Notes: generated from the sequence alone by a model not told the origin. 64,000 bases of DNA from Congeria kusceri (GCA_027627225.1 CM051030.1:6172501-6236500), one strand, 5' to 3'. Shown: positions 25,155 to 37,180, counted from the stretch's first letter. Program-made: numbers and translations.

Positions 25155-28100
25155 ATGTCTTTACAATTTAGTAATTTTAGCCATGGCAAAGGTCTATGGA
25201 AGCATAATAATAATCTGTTAGGTGATATCGTCTACTTAAACACTATTAATAAAAAAATAAACGAAATTAAACAACAATATATGGTCCCCGTTTATAATTT
25301 TGATAACATGTCTGATATAAAAGATCAAGACATACAATTCACGATTGATGATCAACTTTTTCTCGATACTTTACTTATGGAAATAAGGGGCAAAGCTATA
25401 TCTTACAGTTCCTATAAGAAGAAATCGACTAACAATCGTGAAAAGCAACTTAAACTCGAAATCGAAGAACTAGAAAAAAATCTCACAGATGATAATGTTC
25501 ATTATATTAATAATTTAAAATCTGAAGTTAAAAATATATATGATGAAAAATTAAAAGGGTCCATTATTAGGTCGAGAGCTGAATGGGTTCAAAATGGTGA
25601 AAAACCCTCAAAACTATTCTGTAACCTTGAAAAATACAATTATACGACAAAAACTATGAACAACTTAATTAATGATAATGGAATTGTACTAGATAACCGA
25701 TCTGACATTTTAAAAGAAACTGCCTTTTTTTATAAAAAACTATACCAGTCTCAAAAGGTAAACGTGTACGATGAAGATTTAAATAGTTATGCAAATGACA
25801 TAGAAATACCCAAACTGTCAAGTGAACAGTTAAATAATTTAGAAGGGCCAATCACATTAAATGAGGCTTCTATTGTTTTAAAAAACATGGCAAATAATAA
25901 AAGCCCAGGTTCATCCGGTTTTACAAATGACTTTTTTAAGGCATTTTGGCCAAAATTGGGCACCTTCGTTTGCAGAGCGTTAAATCATGCATTTACAAGT
26001 GGAAATTTATCCGTTACTCAAACACAAGGTATAATTACCTGCATTCCAAAAGGTGACAAACCTAGACAATTTTTACAGAACTGGCGGCCAATAACGTTAC
26101 TAAATACTGTATATAAAATCGGTTCTGGATGCATAGCAAACAGGTTGAAACTGTATATAGATAAACTAATAAACAATGACCAAACTGGATTTATCAAGGG
26201 TAGGTTCATAGGAGAGAACACCAGACTCATTTACGATATACTTAATTACACAGATGAAAATGAAATCCCGGGTCTGCTGTTGCTAATAGATTTTGAAAAG
26301 GCCTTTGACTCTTTGTCATGGGCATTTGTTAATCGGACTCTATCATGGTTTAATTTTGGTCCAGATATAATAAAATGGTTTAATGTATTGTATAAAGACG
26401 GAGTATCGGCGGTCACGCAGTGTGGGTTGTTATCAGATTTTTTTCCAATAGAACGTGGCTGCAGACAAGGGGATCCGCTCAGTTGCTACATTTTTATACT
26501 ATGCGCTGAAATATTGTCTAATAAAATAAGGTGTAATCCTAAGATTAAGGGAATCAAAATTAATGACATGGAATATAAATTGTCACAATTTGCCGACGAC
26601 ACTTCGATACTCCTGGATGGCTCTGCAACATCTCTCAATGAAACTTTAGATGTATTGTCACACTTCACACACTACTCAGGGTTAAAAGTTAATTTCGACA
26701 AAACGAAAGTAGTCTGGATAGGTAAAAATAAGTTTAGCTCCGAAAGTATTAAAACAAGATGGAAATTAAATTGGAACCAACAAACATTTGACATGCTTGG
26801 CTTAACATTCCACATTGACCTTAAAAAAATGGTAGAACTAAATTATGCCGACAAAATAGTTAAAATAAAAGCCTTATTAAAAAACTGGACCAGAAGGATT
26901 TTAACACCGATAGGAAGAATTCAAGTAATTAAAACTTTAGCATTGCCGGTGTTAAATCATCTCTTTCTTTCCTTGCCTAATCCACCACAAAATTTGTTAA
27001 CAGAGATCAATGAATTATTTTTTAATTTTGTGTGGAATGGTAAACCACGAATTAGCAAAACTATTTTAATAAAGGAATATACTGAAGGAGGTTTAAAGAT
27101 GATTGATTTGTTTTCCTTTGTTAGCTCTCTGAAGTGCTCATGGATCCGTAGAATTGTCACTGGGAATGGAAAATGGATAAATATTGTTAATTTAATGATT
27201 GATCTTCAAAAAATATACAACTGTGGCAGTCACTATCCTGAAAACTTAATTAACAAGATACAAAATGAATTTTGGAAAGATACATTGAAATCATTTGCTG
27301 AACTTTGTAGAAAAGAATCACTTAAAAATCAGCTTTTGCTACAAAATCCAATATTCTATAACCCAGACATAACAATTGGTAACAAAAGTGTATTTTTTAA
27401 ATCATGGTTTGAAAAAGGCGTTCATTTTGTTGGGGACTTGATGCACAATGCTGAACTTTTAACTTTTTATAGTTATGATGATTTCTGCAAACTATATAAC
27501 TTCCATCCAAACTACTTATTTTTCCTAGGAATTATTAAGGCAGTTGCAAGATACATGAAGCTTAGAAGCTCTTATGATACTTACTTTATGAAGCCGTTTA
27601 TTCCCACTAGCCTAAGGTCCCTCTTAGAAAACAAAAAAGGTACAAAACCTATGTATGATATAATTAGCAAAAATGAGTCTTCACCAGTGTGTATAGATAA
27701 ATGGTCGAACATTTTTAATTCTATTGAAACAAAAGAATGGCGACATATTTTTGATATGCCTTTTCGTATTACACAGGATACCAATTTACAGTGGTTTCAA
27801 TATAGAATTGTACATAGAATCATAGGTACAAACTCCTTCTTATTTAAAATTGGTTATGCCACTTCAGCAAATTGTACCTTCTGTCAAACTGAATGTGAAA
27901 CTATTCAACATATATTTTGGGAATGTAAACATGTCAATCAGTTAATAACCGAATTTTTTTCTGGTTGTAATCATTTTTCGAACTTTCTTAATATGCCTTC
28001 CTTTATACTGGGACATGCAAATACAAATGGACCCTTAAACTTAACATTTGTTTTGATCAAAATGTTTATTTATAATTGTAAAATGAACCAAACTAGACCC

Positions 28101-28220
28101 ACTCTTAAAGCAGCCAAATCGTACCTGTCCTTGCATTGCCATGTACTAAATGAAATTAACTATTTTAATGATTTGCGTAAAAGTAAAGAATGGGAACTAT
28201 TGTTACCCCTTTTCCAGTAG
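25155..28220 (+). CDS. LINE ORF2 fragment: reverse transcriptase and C-terminal zinc knuckle
   Basis: 1021 codons with no stop, beginning inside ORF2 just after where the endonuclease would end (GKGLWKHNNNLL). Reverse transcriptase motifs in order: NKSPGSSGFTNDFFKAFW, NWRPITLLNTVYKI, DQTGFIKGRF, LLLIDFEKAFDSLSW (motif A), GCRQGDPLSCYIF (motif B), LSQFADDTSILL (motif C with the catalytic Asp pair) and FDMLGLTF. A C-terminal CTFCQTECETIQHIFWEC matches the CxxC...HxxxC knuckle of L1/Tx1-type elements. The ATG at 25155 is probably just an internal Met at the truncation point, so translation in place is unlikely. The uninterrupted frame points to a recent insertion. Confidence 0.88.
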   Translation: MSLQFSNFSHGKGLWKHNNNLLGDIVYLNTINKKINEIKQQYMVPVYNFDNMSDIKDQDIQFTIDDQLFLDTLLMEIRGKAISYSSYKKKSTNNREKQLKLEIEELEKNLTDDNVHYINNLKSEVKNIYDEKLKGSIIRSRAEWVQNGEKPSKLFCNLEKYNYTTKTMNNLINDNGIVLDNRSDILKETAFFYKKLYQSQKVNVYDEDLNSYANDIEIPKLSSEQLNNLEGPITLNEASIVLKNMANNKSPGSSGFTNDFFKAFWPKLGTFVCRALNHAFTSGNLSVTQTQGIITCIPKGDKPRQFLQNWRPITLLNTVYKIGSGCIANRLKLYIDKLINNDQTGFIKGRFIGENTRLIYDILNYTDENEIPGLLLLIDFEKAFDSLSWAFVNRTLSWFNFGPDIIKWFNVLYKDGVSAVTQCGLLSDFFPIERGCRQGDPLSCYIFILCAEILSNKIRCNPKIKGIKINDMEYKLSQFADDTSILLDGSATSLNETLDVLSHFTHYSGLKVNFDKTKVVWIGKNKFSSESIKTRWKLNWNQQTFDMLGLTFHIDLKKMVELNYADKIVKIKALLKNWTRRILTPIGRIQVIKTLALPVLNHLFLSLPNPPQNLLTEINELFFNFVWNGKPRISKTILIKEYTEGGLKMIDLFSFVSSLKCSWIRRIVTGNGKWINIVNLMIDLQKIYNCGSHYPENLINKIQNEFWKDTLKSFAELCRKESLKNQLLLQNPIFYNPDITIGNKSVFFKSWFEKGVHFVGDLMHNAELLTFYSYDDFCKLYNFHPNYLFFLGIIKAVARYMKLRSSYDTYFMKPFIPTSLRSLLENKKGTKPMYDIISKNESSPVCIDKWSNIFNSIETKEWRHIFDMPFRITQDTNLQWFQYRIVHRIIGTNSFLFKIGYATSANCTFCQTECETIQHIFWECKHVNQLITEFFSGCNHFSNFLNMPSFILGHANTNGPLNLTFVLIKMFIYNCKMNQTRPTLKAAKSYLSLHCHVLNEINYFNDLRKSKEWELLLPLFQ

Positions 28221-28455
28221 TTGTGATATGGGACCTTAGAAATTTTGTATTGTCAACTTTTTATTAACAAATATTGTTTATATTGTGATGTAAAAGCTAT
28301 TGATGGTAAAATGTATAAAATGTGTTATAATATGCATATATTTCTTGTAAACTCTGTACGGTGTGGAGTGGGATGCCCTCGACCCTCACACACCTATTGA
28401 CGAGGAAAATAAAATATATTTTGAACGGAAAAAAAAAAAAAAAAAAAAAAAAAAA
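25155..28455 (+). mobile_element. 5'-truncated L1/Tx1-like LINE with poly(A) tail and target-site duplication
   Basis: The insert is flanked by AGAAATCATC at 25145-25154 and 28456-28465. It ends in an A-tract of about 27 and has a 3' UTR of about 200 bp with AATAAA near 28409. The paralogous FkbM copy 4 has the unoccupied site (AGAAATCATCCCGGCG at about 36625). The element is truncated before the reverse transcriptase, so the apurinic endonuclease domain is gone. Orientation is opposite to the host gene. Confidence 0.9.
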
Positions 28456-28977
28456 AGAAATCATCCCGGCGAGAGTGAATGTCAGTGAGGTATTCGTGTA
28501 TCCAAGAGAGCAGTTAATAGCATAACAATACCTGTTTTCGAAAACATGTAAGGGTTGACTTCAATCAAGAGCCCCGTCCAGTTTTTCTTCATTTCCAGAA
28601 ATAAAGTGTTCGATAGTGACTGCCCATCATACGCGCTGATTTCAACAAAGAATCCATTCGTTTTCGTACCAAAGTGGTTGTTTAGGTACTTATCTTGTCA
28701 ATATTGGGAAAAACTGTCATTGTTCCGTTTATCCGGGTTCAAATTATACCTGCCGTTTCCATGTATCAGTATTTGTCGAATGTGTTGACTGACTCACATG
28801 GCGGCAGTTAAAGTTGGATTTGAAGCTCCCTGCCCATCTTCTCTGTAACCGACGGTACCGTAATTCCTTCTTGTCTGTGTAGATTTTGAAGCCAAAACTG
28901 CGACGTAGAAAGAGAAATGCAAAAATACAGAATCCCGCTACAAACGCTCGTAACGTTTTTCTCCAGCCTGCAAACAT

Positions 28978-30465
28978 CTTAAGATGTGTATATCAATGAC
29001 TTTGATTACAGCACGCCAGTTAAACTCGTGACAAAACTGAGTATCGACTAGAGTATCCAGACGTATCTTTCTATTGGATTACCGGTAAAGCGAAAAGCGT
29101 CTAGAAACCTCCTACAACACGCCTACCGACTACCTGTCTGTCAGAAACTTCCGCGCAGAGATTTGACAGGTTCCGAGCATAGCTCTAATCAAATCCCAGC
29201 CATCATAAGAAACCAAGTGATGATGATCGATTTAAATCTTCTAGATATTAGATATGGTTTTAATTAGTCATTTTATGTATCTGTTTTCATTATTGACTGC
29301 AAACGATATATAAAAAGTCCAATTACGTAGAAAATTGCATTAAATAAGTAAAAGTGACAAACCTTCCAGATCTGGAAGGATTTTAGTTGTGATGGCAGTG
29401 GTTACCATTAACCGACAGGGGAAGTAACCGCTGCGAGGAGTTTTGTCTGTCGGTTATTGAGCCAGGTCGTTAACAGTCAGTTACCAATGGCGGGTCGATG
29501 CGTAGTCGAACACGGTACCCAACACCCCCAAGACATATATATATTTTCCCATAGATATAGGAGTTCGTTATTTATCTTTCTAGATAATGTCGTTGTTAGT
29601 ATCGAATATCTAAACATCTACCAGCATGCGGACAATAATTTCAGTGTTCTTGCAATAGCCAGCTGTTTTCGCCTCTCGAGAACGACAACATGTAAGTCAT
29701 AGTAATGTTGTTTATATAAAACTACTCACTCTTCCAAAACATGTTATGTATTTGGGCACCCGCAATAGTTGAATATAGGTTTCAGTAAATTGTATATTGG
29801 ATGAAAAATCTACCGGATCAAAGCTGCTTCCTAACGCCATTGAATCCAGCACAGCATATCTACAATCAAGAGGTAAGATACATTTAGGATTTTTCTACGA
29901 AGTACTATGTATTAATTTGAAAAGACTAACAATAACAACCACAATAACATCATAATAATTATAATTACCATACCTCCTTCTCCTGCTCCTCCTCTTCCTC
30001 ATCATAATCATTATCCTCAATATCAACAATGATGATTATCAAGTTGGTGTAAGGTGGGATGTGCTATAATATTTGTAGTTGTGTCCCTTTTGTAGTGGTA
30101 TACGTCTTGTAGTGGTATACTTTTTGTTGTGGTGTACGTTTTGCAGAGAGATGTGTTTTTTTGTAGTAGTTTTAAGATTTGTAGTGGTATACGGTAGGCT
30201 ATTGCGAACGCGACCATCAGTATGTACACCTAGCACTGCACACGAAAACAAATTTACCGAGAGTCATAAAGTGGTTTTGTTTGTTTTGCGACTTATCATG
30301 GGCTATTGATTGAAGTTAATTTTAAATTCGTTTGTATTATCCGCCAGAGAAGAGCTGACAATTGTCTATTTGGTAAACCAGAGTGTCATTGAATTACGAA
30401 AGCCAGCAAATGTGCTAGCATTTAATGCGTATATATAGGATCTGACACAACTTGTTATTTCATAC
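28978..30465. repeat. FkbM upstream block, copy 1 (repeated four times in the window)
   Basis: Conserved blocks: GATATATAAAAAGTCC near 29306, the perfect palindrome CCTTCCAGATCTGGAAGG (29362-29379), an 81-codon plus-strand frame (29457-29702), and a GTAGTGGTATAC minisatellite (about 30085-30195). Other copies are at 30928-31330 (truncated at the palindrome), 37181-38675 and 39161-40630. The block lies between a truncated and a longer FkbM copy and is upstream of the minus-strand gene. Confidence 0.75.
29457..29702 (+). CDS. Hypothetical 81-codon frame divergent from FkbM copy 2
   Basis: A likelier start is the ATG at 29487 (MAGRCVVEHGTQ). The frame runs to RLSRTTTCKS with a stop. The end overlaps ACAT/GTAAGT, a good splice donor, so it could be a first exon. 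The frame is kept at 37668-37913 with almost no change, but a third copy (about 39675-39790) has a stop after VVVSIE. There is no recognisable domain. Conservation mirrors the young duplication, so it is weak evidence for coding. Confidence 0.2.
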   Translation: MSQVVNSQLPMAGRCVVEHGTQHPQDIYIFSHRYRSSLFIFLDNVVVSIEYLNIYQHADNNFSVLAIASCFRLSRTTTCKS

Positions 30466-30927
30466 AATTCCTGTTTACCGAGGCTATTTTTGAAAACATG
30501 TAATGGTTGACTTCAATTAAGAGCCTCGTCCAGTTTTTCTTCATCTCCAGAAATAAAGTGTTCGATAGTGACTGCCCATCACACGCGCCGATTTCAACAA
30601 AGAATCCATTCGTTTCGTACCAAAGTGGCTGTTTAGGTACTTACCTTGTCCATATTGGGAAAAACTGTCTTTGTTCCGTATATCCGGGTTCAAATTATAA
30701 CTGCCGTTTCCATGTATCAGTATTTGTCCAATTTGTTGACTGACTCTCATGGCGGCAGTTAAAGTTGGATTTGAAGCTCCCTGCCCATCTTCTCTGTAAC
30801 CGACGGTACCGTAATTCCTTCTTGTCTGTGTAGATTTTGAAGCCAAAAATGCGACGTAGAAGAGAAATGCACAAATACAGAATCCCGCTACAAACGCTCG
30901 TAACGTTTTATTCCAGCCTGCAAACAT
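30466..30927 (-). pseudogene. FkbM-domain gene, copy 3 (N-terminal half only)
   Basis: The ATG at 30927 (MFAGWNKTLRAFVAGFCICA) is followed by an intact membrane anchor, stem and FSQYGQGKYLNSHF. A one-base deletion then shifts the frame (GTKRMDSLLK where paralogs read GTKTNGFFVE). Homology stops at AATTCCTGTTTACCG, exactly where copy 5 also stops, so copies 3 and 5 descend from one truncated ancestor. It lacks the same 24 bp as copy 2. Confidence 0.75.
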
Positions 30928-33900
30928 CTTAAGATGTGTATATCAATGACTTTGATTGCACTACGCTATTTAAACTCGTGACAAAACTGAGTATCGACTA
31001 GAGTATCCAGACATATCCTTTTATTGGATTACCGGTAAAGCGAAAAGCGTCTTGAAACCTCCTACAACACGCCTACCGACTACCTGTATGTCAGCAACCT
31101 CCGCGCAGAGATTTGACTGGTTCCGAGCATAGCTGTAATCAAATCCCAGCCGTCATAAGAAACCAAGTGATGATGATCGATTTAAATCTTCCAGATATTA
31201 TTTATGGTTTTAATTAGTTATTTTACTTTTCTGTTTTCATTATTGACTGCAAACGATATATAAAAAGTCCAATTACGTAGAAAATTGCATTAAATAAGTA
31301 AAAGTGACAAACACGTAATCCTTCCAGATCTTCCAAAACTTTTTATTTTATAATTATTAAAAGTGGTCACCGTGAAACTTCTTTGTCATTGAAGTGCGTA
31401 ATTTTTTAGGCGTTAGTTAGAATCCTGCCTGATCAGTGTATCGAAAAACAAATTGTTTGGCATTGTTTATGTTTCTACTTAACGAATCTATCAATATATT
31501 ATTGCTACGAAAATATATTGGTTAAAAATGGGAATATACCTTGTTCTAATACGAGTCTATATTTACGGGAAATACCGTCGACAGTCCCCTTTAAGGTTGT
31601 AACAGATTAATTTCATCCAGGTTAGTAAATTTACATGGTATTACGTGACAAATTAGTCAGCTTGCTCGATGATACCAAATGTTTATTTTAGCACAGAAGG
31701 TTTCGTCAAGTTTCACAAATACATACAAAACCAGTGTAAACAAACGATTTGCAATCAACGACAGGATCATTTGAAGCCTTACAGAAATGCTGCCTGGATA
31801 AAGAACACGGTATATTAGATGACAATGTCCATTGTTGTTGATCTATTTGTATGACACAACTAATGAAAAGGGGGCGCAGCTGCATACTGTTAATGTATTG
31901 CTTTTTTAAAAATTAGTTTCCTTTTGAATCTTAATATAAATAACGTCATACAAACGTCTATCAACACGTATTAACATATCTAGAATATATTCCCTTTGTT
32001 CTCGACATATATATCATTGATTCGTTAAAAACATGGTCAACATGTGGCGTGACATTTTTCCGTATTTGGCATTATTAAAATTGTCTGAAACCACTGGTTG
32101 GATTTCAAAATACTTTCTCTGAAATAGTTCTTTGTTTGTCCTCTTCAAAATTCATTCAAATAATTCGTAAACAAACATGAACGCCAAGGGTTTGGACAAT
32201 TTTCTTCACATGGCTGTATAGAAGCTCTTCTCAGAAATGTTACTTTGGTACCCTCTACCACTTTCCTTCTTTTTTATGATTTATTAAAAATCATGGCCGC
32301 CATGAAATCAGTATGAAACAACGTTTTATGAACAGGAATAGCGAATTAAACTTTTCAATGTCCTACATCAATGTCAATAAGGATTTCATATTGACAAACG
32401 TGCGTGGAACTATGAAGAAGTGGAAAGAAACATGCAAAATGCGGTTAGTCAATCGTAGCAATGGTACTAGCAGGCAAAACCGGCCATATTAAAAATCGTC
32501 CCCAGTTTAAAACGAACCCCAAAAGGCTAAACCGGCAACACATTAAGGTAAAACCGGCCCCAACAGTGACAAAACCGGCCCTAAATTGTGTTTTTTTTTT
32601 TTAATTAAGCGGACAATTTAAATATTTTGTTCATCTTCGTATTGGTCATTGTGAATTTGTGAGTAGTGTGTGTGTGTGTGTGTGTCGAAACTGGTACATT
32701 AGTAATATTATTTATTACTGAAAGAATTCAAATAGTTTATTGCATTTAACACAATACAATTTTTATAGCAAACATTATAACAAAGACTTGGTAGAAAAAA
32801 AAACAACAGCAATGAAGTTATACATTACATTACATAACTTTTACCTTCAGTTAACATAGGAGCAGTCAGTGAAATTTGATTAGCTGCATGTATTAAAAAC
32901 CGTACCCAAAATACTGTATTAAATTAATAAATACAACATTGGTTGTAGCACACATTTTATTAATATATGCCACTAAAAATGTGACAAAGTATCTTGGTTC
33001 CCGGCCCAAATTGCTGCATAGTCCTGTTGACTGCCATTTTGATACTTTACTTTTATGAGTATGTGTCCATTTTCTCTGGTTACGGTTTCAAGTACATAGT
33101 ATCGCTCCGAAGGATAAATTTGCTTACTCCAAAAACAAACAATTATAATTGTCTTTTTTAGGTCACAATTTTAAAGGGACCTTTTTCAAAATCTGACAAA
33201 TTGACGATTTCCTATTTGTCTCAGATAATTATAATGTTATACACAGACAATATTGAATAAACCTATATTATTATTTGTATAGCATGATATGCCGTTTAAA
33301 TCATTACTGTTTTAAATCTTAATACAACACCAGAATATCATGTACGTGCAAACGTTATTTAGTGCCTTGTTTCTTGTGCAAAAGTCATATTTTAAAAGTT
33401 TGGACAACCACATCAAGCCTCGTGAAAACACGTTCGTATTTTGCATACTTGGTAATATAAGATGGCCTTTATGAATTAAACTTTAAACAGCCAGCAAGAA
33501 TCTCTCGAAAGATCTCTTTGATGCTAAATCTGTGAATAAACAACATTTATTGTATACAATGAAAAGCGCTGTTTGCTTGTTACCCGTTTCATCCTCTGAG
33601 ACGTAAACTGAGGGACTCAGTTTTTGATGCTATCAGGTCCCATCATATATTTATAGAAGCTGGACTATATTGACAATTTCATGTATGTTCTGCAGGCCAA
33701 CAATGTCACATTTATGTCACATTTATGTACACAATTACACAGTGTATAAAAAGTATTTTAAAATGCTAAGCAACTCTAATAATAGCTTGACTTTTATTGT
33801 AGCAAACAATAGAAAAGTACACGAGTGAGGCAATTGTGTGTTATTGTGTCATTGTATAAGCAATATATTCCTTTTAAACATATACTATTAATACACACCA

Positions 33901-34263
33901 AGCCAAACGGGGATATAAGTAACAATTTAAGTCCTCATATGCGACATAACATACTTTGTGCAGGTCAGACCACAAAGTTCAACTAAAATATATAATCATT
34001 AATATTGCAGGGATTTAATATGTAATGACAAAATACAATGTATGTCTGTCATATGTTAATTTGCTTAAAGATAATACCAAATTCTACTGCGCCACGTAGT
34101 GTACACATCTGGTACACATCTGGTTCACAGATTTACCTCTTTTTGAAAAGCGTCATAAAATGTCTTTATTGCAAGAAACTAACGCATCTGAAATATTGAA
34201 ACAGGACTATAAAGACAATTTTTAATGAGAGTTGTTCACATATTTAAATATATTTTAAAAATA

Positions 34264-34447
34264 CATATGAGGCGTGTCCTGGGAAAACCGGGCTTAATGC
34301 ATGTGCGTACAGTGTCGTCCTTCCGCCTACAGTGCTTTTATGTGTAGAAGAGATTTCCTTGAAACCTGTGCGGACTGACAGGCTAATCCGGGACGACACT
34401 TTACGCACATGCATTAAGCCCGGTTTTCCCACGACACGCCGCATATG
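34264..34447. mobile_element. Same MITE in right duplicate, internally deleted
   Basis: Same flanks and terminal repeats as 22657-22951 but about 110 bp shorter. It lacks most of the internal CCGGATTAGCCTGTGC blocks. It lies at the orthologous position, so the insertion predates the segmental duplication. Confidence 0.75.
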
Positions 34448-36268
34448 TATGCCATTAAACTGGAACATTAAAGCATCTGAACTACTGAATTCAAGAATAA
34501 TCGAAACAAAAGCATACACAACATTAAAATGATGCCTTCGTCGGGTCTAGTACCTTTATACTTGAAATCTTTGACCAAAAAAAAATCGCCAATCTGTAAA
34601 TAGGTCCCACGAAAAAGAAAGAAAAATCGTGCCTTTGCCGGACCTCGAACACATGACATCCAGATTATTGTCTGTCGTGCTAACCACTGGGCCAAGTGGA
34701 CTGAGTACACATGCATATGCATTTTAACCATATATTAGTGATATACATGCTTTTTAAAATATCGTCCGAAAGCGATACAGAATATCTTGTTTTATATTTT
34801 CCACATTAATTATCATGTTTTTAACTAAAACATCTTTACAGTTTACTTCGGGTTTGTCTGTAAATGTTTTGGAAATTGCTTAACGCGTGAAGTTATGTAA
34901 TGCGAATACGAGGTATTAATAAATTGCTTTCAATGCGTATTAGCATAACGATCGCGTTCTAACCCATTTCACATTGAAATTTGAAAATTCCAATAAATTG
35001 TAATTCCAATCTGTTCCCATCCTCTTTAATCTTAATTTACATAAATTATTTTGAAATGACAGTCGGCCATGTCTTGGCATAAGTTGTTTTAAATTCTAAA
35101 TTTAAAAAGAGCTAGCGATTTGTGGTATTAGGAGATGAAATAACAATTTAAACGCCATTTTAAAAACGCACTACCCTTATGCATTTAACGGCCAGGGCCC
35201 AGTTGCTGAAGACGTTAATGGCCAGTAAAGCTAACAGCCTTCAACTTTTGGGTGAAGTTATTGATGTAAATTTTTAAAGTTAAACATTTAAACAGTGAGT
35301 TATTCTAATAACTTAGTATGCTAGAATAATATTCAAATGTTAGTAATATTAATTTTATTTCGATCTAAAGGTAACATACCGTTAGCTTAAATGGCAGTTA
35401 AAGTTTTGAGCAACTAGGCCCAGAATGTTATGTTTTTGCAGGCGAATTGTTTCTGTGTCTCAATGTTTGTATGATATCTTATGATATCCTTTTTTTTCAA
35501 ACGTGTTAAACAATGTTACATTTGGCATTTAAGTTAATACAAAATTAAATGTCGGATTTGTTATTAAGTATTTGTTTTTTACAAAGGAAATATATATGTA
35601 TATCTGCGTTAACATAATTATATATACATTATGTATTTCATTTCATATTAAACTAATGTTATGCAGAAATCAATACATTTACCATTAGTTTATCCTTCTC
35701 ATATTACAGCATTTCTGTTTGTGTTTTTTACTATTATTTTCTGAAAAAAAACGTGTCGTAAATGAAATTTCAACAATTGAAATGAATAATTATATAAAGC
35801 GGTTGTATTGCAAAACGATTTAATATGAACATTACCTCTGTAATGTCTGTTTATTTCATTAAGATACGTGAGTCACGTGCGATAAAAAATTGAATTAATA
35901 CCAATATGTCTTGCCAGTGGTTAGCAGTGTTGAGTTTTCACTTAGAGGTCTTAGGTTTGCGTCCACGTTAAGGTCCAAGTTTTCTCTTGTCTATGCTTTT
36001 TCTCGATACAATCTTTGCGTTATTTAGTGAAAATACTAAAGTTTTCGCATTTCAAACATCTTATGACATTTTCAAAAAATACGAACAACTGTAAACAGAT
36101 TCTTTTAAAGGAAATAATTCTGTTTATTACATGCCTTTCTATTAAGTTATTCATGACAGTTACAATGATTTGAGAAAGGCACAGCGCATGATGGGATGCG
36201 ATAGCTAGTATGTTGAATTCTTGAGAAGTCAAATCAATACTTGCAAATATAGGTAAAATAGCTTTGCC

Positions 36269-37180
36269 TTAGTTGCGTTGTTTGCTAAAACGGTCATCTC
36301 CAGTTAAGTGTGTTAGCCACTTACTAGTATATCCGTGGTCTTTCATGAACGACAGAATTTCGTCTCTGTGCTTATCTGTTTCAATGGTGAACACATCAAT
36401 GTCAATATTGTTCCAGTCTATGGACTCCAGAATGTACAATTCCGCGCCTTCTACATCCAATGAGAAGTAATCCACTTTTCTTGTTCCAATCACATTAAGA
36501 AAGTCTAACAAATTGTAACACTGCACTGTGACAGATTCATTATAATGATTGTCATTGCGAAACGCTGCCCTTGCGTTATTGACTCTGTTTCTGTGCCGTG
36601 TAGTTATGAGCGCATCTGCACTAGAAATCATCCCGGCGAGAGTGAATGTCAGTGAGGTATTCGTGTATCCAAGACAGCAGTTAATAGCATAAGAATTCCT
36701 GTTTACCGAGGCTATTTTCCAAAACATGTAAGGGTTGACTTCAATCAAGAGCCCCGTCCAGTTTTTCTTCATTTCCAGAAATAAAGTGTTCGATAGTGAC
36801 TGCCCATCATACGCGCCGATTTCAACAAAGAATCCATTCATTTTCGCACCAAAGTGGTTGTTTAGGTACTTATCTTGTCCGTATTGGGAAAAATTGTCCT
36901 TGTTCCGTATATCCGGGTTCAAATTATAACTGCCGTTCCCATGTATCAGTATTAGTCGAATGTGTTGACTGACTCTCATGGCGGCAGTTAAAGTTGTATT
37001 TGAAGCTCCCTGCCCATCTTCTCTGTAACCGATGGTACAGTAATTCCTTCTTGGAGCGGTCAAACTATCTATGCTTGTCTGTGTAGATTTTGAAGCCAAA
37101 AATGCGACGTAGAAGAGAAATGCACAAATACAATATCCCGCTACAAACACTCGTAACGTTTTATTCTAGCTTGCCAACAT
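36269..37180 (-). pseudogene. FkbM-domain methyltransferase-like gene, copy 4 (full length, nonsense at codon 5)
   Basis: The only full-length copy: 303 codons from the ATG at 37180 to TAA. Codon 5 is TAG where copy 3 has TGG (MLAS-stop against MFAGW). After that the frame is open for 298 codons. Order: membrane anchor (FVAGYCICAFLFYVAFLAS), stem with SIDSLTAPRR, FSQYGQDKYLNNHF, VEIGAYDGQSL (SAM-binding loop), GLLIEVNPYMFW, RNRVNN, YFSLDVEGAELYIL, DVFTIETDKHRDEILSF, and LTGDDRFSKQRN at the C-terminus. A type II membrane (Golgi/ER) location is likely from the anchor. With the stop, initiation would have to use a later Met (MRVSQHIR), losing the anchor. The stop could be an allele or an assembly error. 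Called a pseudogene with moderate certainty. Confidence 0.7.

Larger units (their letters stand above)
24806..28977 (-). pseudogene. FkbM-domain methyltransferase-like gene, copy 2, broken by a LINE
   Basis: The ATG is at 28977 (MFAGWRKTLRAFVAGFCIFA). It has three lesions. A frameshift within the membrane anchor near 28905 turns the frame into LRRSFGFK. The LINE at 25155-28455 interrupts the gene between MISSADAL and the upstream half. A one-base deletion near the C-terminus gives SKWLHT-stop where copy 4 has SKWLTHLTGDD. The segment 24827-25154 still shows YFSLDVEGAE and DVFTIKTDQHRDEILSF. It also lacks 24 bp (codons for about SIDSLTAP) that copies 4 and 5 retain. Not functional. Confidence 0.8.
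20231..31330. repeat. Tandem segmental duplication, left copy
   Basis: From TTTATAATTATTAAAAGTGG onward the sequence is repeated, in the same order and orientation, from 31347: spacer, MITE, tRNA-like fragments, FkbM gene, upstream region, truncated FkbM gene. The left copy carries the LINE (25155-28455), which the right copy lacks. It has about 110 bp near 20749-20850 missing from the right copy, and its last upstream block is cut at 31330. Confidence 0.85.

Noticed and set aside
30023..30309. Thr/Tyr-rich frames on both strands (also near 38174 and 40147)
   Set aside because: Driven by the GTAGTGGTATAC minisatellite; frames are not kept among the copies.
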